Below are positions 61,930 to 64,000 of a DNA stretch of 64,000 bases, one piece after another. Both the position numbers and the translations under genes were made by a program. The notes beneath the pieces are model-generated. The model saw only the letters and a list, made by a program, of their open reading frames with translations, was not told where the DNA came from and searched no databases. The stretch comes from an uncultured Desulfovibrio sp. (lineage in GTDB: Bacteria > Desulfobacterota > Desulfovibrionia > Desulfovibrionales > Desulfovibrionaceae): the NCBI RefSeq assembly GCF_902477725.1, contig NZ_CABSIF010000005.1, positions 1 to 64,000 on the forward strand. The letters run 5' to 3'. Numbering within the stretch: position 1 is the first letter of the stretch; each line of letters begins with the position of its first letter.

Positions 61930-62385
61930 AAGCAGCTCCTTGTGTTGGCAGCAGCACTGAAAATGAAGCGCCGCCGTCTACCTCGGGCCTGATGGCCCTT
62001 GCCAGAGCTTTTGCAATATGCGGGCCAATACCCGTACATTTAGAAATATTCCCTGCTTGCTCGCGAAGCCCCGAAAAGGCACAGAAGACACAGGCTGCGG
62101 CAAGCAGAGCTATCAGCCCGTGGATGCAAGCATGGTGCCCAAGCGTTAATCAGACGATTCTAAGGTCGCCCCTAATATTATTGATAAAAGAGGTTACCCG
62201 AAGCGCCTCGCCACGGAGGTTGAACTGCCGCGACCACAGGCAGCCCCTGATGGAGACAAAAACGGCATTTGCGCGCGCCCTCCGTAGCCAGCCAATAAAT
62301 TGGCCCCAGGAGCCAACTTTGGAAGGAACTTAAGCCTATCGTACTTGCCGCAATAAACTTTTTTTGCCGAAATCAAAAAAAATGC
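61930..62385. other. Intergenic region flgF - tRNA-Leu
   Basis: About 450 bases without a gene. It carries the sigma-54 site at 62,012-62,027 for flgF. The rest (62,030-62,385) shows a GC-rich part and a short T-run near 62,360 but no clear hairpin. Confidence 0.5.
62012..62027 (-). promoter_or_regulatory. Sigma-54 promoter of flgFGAH
   Basis: TGGCCCGCATATTGCA on the minus strand: GG and GC are exactly 10 bases apart, and both flanks match TGGCAC-N5-TTGCA. Start near 62,000, about 70 bases before the flgF ATG. It points to RpoN control of rod genes. Confidence 0.75.
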
Positions 62386-62414
62386 TTGCCAGCCACCCCC
62401 TGTTGGCGTAAACA
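62386..62414 (+). promoter_or_regulatory. Candidate promoter of tRNA-Leu
   Basis: TTGCCA-N17-TAAACA, start near 62,421, three bases before the tRNA. The -35 box is good, the -10 box weak. Confidence 0.4.
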
Positions 62415-62423
62415 CATCTTCGC

Positions 62424-62510
62424 GCCGAAGTGGTGGAATTGGTAGACACGCTAGGTTCAGGGTCTAGTTCTCGCAAGGGAGTGGGAGTTCGAGTCTCCCC
62501 TTCGGCACCA
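62424..62510 (+). tRNA. tRNA-Leu, anticodon CAG
   Basis: An 87-base tRNA gene with the acceptor pair GCCGAAG/CTTCGGC and a D-arm. The anticodon stem CTAGG/TCTAG surrounds TTCAGGG (anticodon at 62,458-62,460). It has a long class II variable arm typical of leucine tRNAs, the T-arm with TTCGAGT, and an encoded CCA. Followed by a strong terminator, then an integrase gene. Confidence 0.95.
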
Positions 62511-62519
62511 TAAGAAGAT

Positions 62520-62553
62520 AAGGGATTACAACAGCTTGTTGTAATCCCTTTTT
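62520..62553 (+). terminator. Terminator after tRNA-Leu(CAG)
   Basis: A perfect 14-bp stem AAGGGATTACAACA/TGTTGTAATCCCTT with a 3-base loop, then TTTCGTTT. Confidence 0.85.
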
Positions 62554-62655
62554 CGTTTACCCACGGCTTGAAATGCGCCTTTCCGGCCTTTTGACCCCCC
62601 AAATCAGACCTCCCTCAAAAGAGGGTCACAAATGGGGTCACAAGCGAGTCGATTT

Positions 62656-64000
62656 ATGGCGCAGTCTTCTTTCGTCCATCCTCTCCGTTCCGGCAAAGCT
62701 CCCAGCTTCCTTTACCTAAAGAATGGAATTTTCTACTATCGCTACAGGTTCCCTGGTTGGCTGATAGCCCACATGGGGCACACAGAAATTCGTGTCAGCC
62801 TGCGCACTGGTCATCGGCCCCAAGCACTGCGCCTGGCAAGGGACCTACATTCACGCCTACAGCGAGCCCTAGAGATGGAAGACCTACCAACGCACGAAGA
62901 ACTCCAGCGTCTGCTTCAACATGCGCTGGATGAGGTTCTCAATGAACCCAACAAAAGTTTGGTGGCACCGGATGAAATTCGCAGGCGCTTGAACGGCTAC
63001 CTCCGGTTCCTTCTAGATGCTGACGCACAGTCGGACGAGGGGCGGCCTATTGCGCACGAGCTAGACCAGAATGGTTCGGTAATAGCGTCGATTGGCCTCG
63101 ACACGGCCATGCTTGAATCTGCCATAGAGCAACAACGCCAGCTGAATTCATTTGACGGAGTTGAAGATTGGCTTCCCCTGAGCATTATGGAAATGATTGC
63201 TGAGCAGGTGTTTGATCGCAGAGAGATTGGGCACGACAACGTCATGGCCTTGGCGAAGTCATATATGGCCATGCAGGTGACGTTTAAAAGAATTCAGGCG
63301 GCGCGGATCAGTGGCGACTATGGGGCAGAACAGGCGTTCTATAGCGCCGAGAGCACTCCCTTCCCTCGTTCCGCTACTGTGTCTGCCCCGGTCTCCACAC
63401 CGATTGAAAAAAAACCACAGCCTTCGCTTTTACTCAGCGAGCTGATGGAACGATATTCATCTACCCGCCTATCTGATGGCGCTTGGAAAGAGCATTCTGT
63501 CAAAGACCACCTCAGACGCCTGCAAAATATCATTGATATACTGGGCGACAAGGACGCGGCATCTGTCACTCGCGGAGAGATGCGCATGGTTCGCGACACC
63601 CTACGCAAATTGCCTCCTTCGAGAAAGAAAAGTCCAAAGTACAGAAACAAAAGTATTGCTGAGCTTCTTGCAAAGCCCCACGCTGTAACCATTTCCGTTA
63701 AGACCGTAAACATAATTGTTCAAGCCATATCAGGCATGTATGAATGGGCAATTCGTGAGCAGTTGCTGGCCATCAACCCTGCCAAGGGCCTGAGCATTCG
63801 AGACCCTCAACCTGACGTTGAAAAGCGTGATCCGCTTACCCCTGAAGACATTAAAACCGTTTTTTTCGGCGGGGATTACAAACCCTCGGCATTTACCAAA
63901 CCGGCCTACTACTGGGTGCCCCTTATCGGCCTATACACGGGAATGCGGCTTGAGGAAATTTGCCAGCTTCACTGTGAAGACATTTTTCAGGATCCCGAGG
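62656..64000 (+). CDS. Tyrosine recombinase / integrase, partial
   Basis: Site-specific integrase, cut by the window end after about 448 residues. The N-terminus has a DUF6538-like segment (FLYLKNGIFYYRYRFPGWL, then EIRVSLRTGHRPQALRLARD). A variable middle part and a SAM-like core-binding domain (LSELMERYSSTRLSDGAWKE) follow. The first catalytic box is LYTGMRLEEICQLH, whose Arg is the first catalytic residue; later boxes lie beyond the edge. It starts 146 bases after tRNA-Leu(CAG), the usual place next to an attachment site. Confidence 0.85.
   Translation, partial: MAQSSFVHPLRSGKAPSFLYLKNGIFYYRYRFPGWLIAHMGHTEIRVSLRTGHRPQALRLARDLHSRLQRALEMEDLPTHEELQRLLQHALDEVLNEPNKSLVAPDEIRRRLNGYLRFLLDADAQSDEGRPIAHELDQNGSVIASIGLDTAMLESAIEQQRQLNSFDGVEDWLPLSIMEMIAEQVFDRREIGHDNVMALAKSYMAMQVTFKRIQAARISGDYGAEQAFYSAESTPFPRSATVSAPVSTPIEKKPQPSLLLSELMERYSSTRLSDGAWKEHSVKDHLRRLQNIIDILGDKDAASVTRGEMRMVRDTLRKLPPSRKKSPKYRNKSIAELLAKPHAVTISVKTVNIIVQAISGMYEWAIREQLLAINPAKGLSIRDPQPDVEKRDPLTPEDIKTVFFGGDYKPSAFTKPAYYWVPLIGLYTGMRLEEICQLHCEDIFQDPE

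Overview
The window looks like the chromosome of a sulfate-reducing deltaproteobacterium of the Desulfovibrio type. Evidence: a GC-rich host segment with tig-clpP-clpX-lon, a cobinamide kinase, flagellar genes with sigma-54- and sigma-28-type promoters, and a phage that carries a strictly anaerobic ribonucleotide reductase. The genus is inferred from protein style and gene order; no marker gene was compared.

Positions 1 to about 36,780 are most of a T7-type (Autographivirus-like) temperate prophage, read right to left on the minus strand. A CI-like repressor with an S24 autoprotease domain (plus strand) lies beside the right attachment site, back to back with a single-subunit T7-type RNA polymerase. 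Beyond a terminator, one phage-type promoter (32,805-32,838) leads into the replication block: SSB, endonuclease I, primase-helicase, DNA polymerase, DNA methyltransferase, small unknown genes, exonuclease, gp1.7-like and MazG-like proteins, a P-loop kinase, and NrdD/NrdG. The virion block follows: connector, scaffold, lysozyme/holin inserted before the major capsid gene, tail tubes A and B, gp13-, gp14-, gp15- and gp16-like internal proteins, tail fibre, and small and large terminase. After the large terminase come a terminator, a second copy of the phage promoter and helically phased TAGGG/CCTAAAG-like repeats. This matches the phiOR-SRR-terminal-repeat order of T7. The integrase and left attachment site must lie left of position 1. 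The right attachment site is the 3' half of a tRNA-Leu(UAG) gene starting in its anticodon loop (36,781-36,832), just before tig.

Positions 36,861 to 62,510 are host core. They hold the proteostasis cluster tig, clpP, clpX, lon; a translationally coupled trio (membrane-anchored protein, CobU, exported protein); thiD; fliJ-motE-truA; an MCP with a sigma-28 promoter; a YbjQ-like protein; and a DUF3829-type lipoprotein. Next is a five-gene operon (aldolase, epimerase, CMP-sugar synthetase, acyltransferase, HAD phosphatase) that looks like an unusual aldolase-based route to a CMP-activated keto-sugar. A 920-bp gap follows with a candidate structured small RNA. Then comes flgF-flgG-flgA-flgH on the minus strand behind a sigma-54 promoter.

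The window ends with an intact tRNA-Leu(CAG) and, just downstream, the start of a tyrosine recombinase that runs off the right edge. This suggests a second integrated element.

The most unusual points are the RNA polymerase leader with a terminator that could act as a lysogeny/lysis attenuator, two phage genes whose reading frames have no ATG, GTG or TTG start although their Shine-Dalgarno sequences are good, a three-way-junction RNA between lysozyme and holin, the placement of the lysis genes, the sugar operon and the candidate small RNA.
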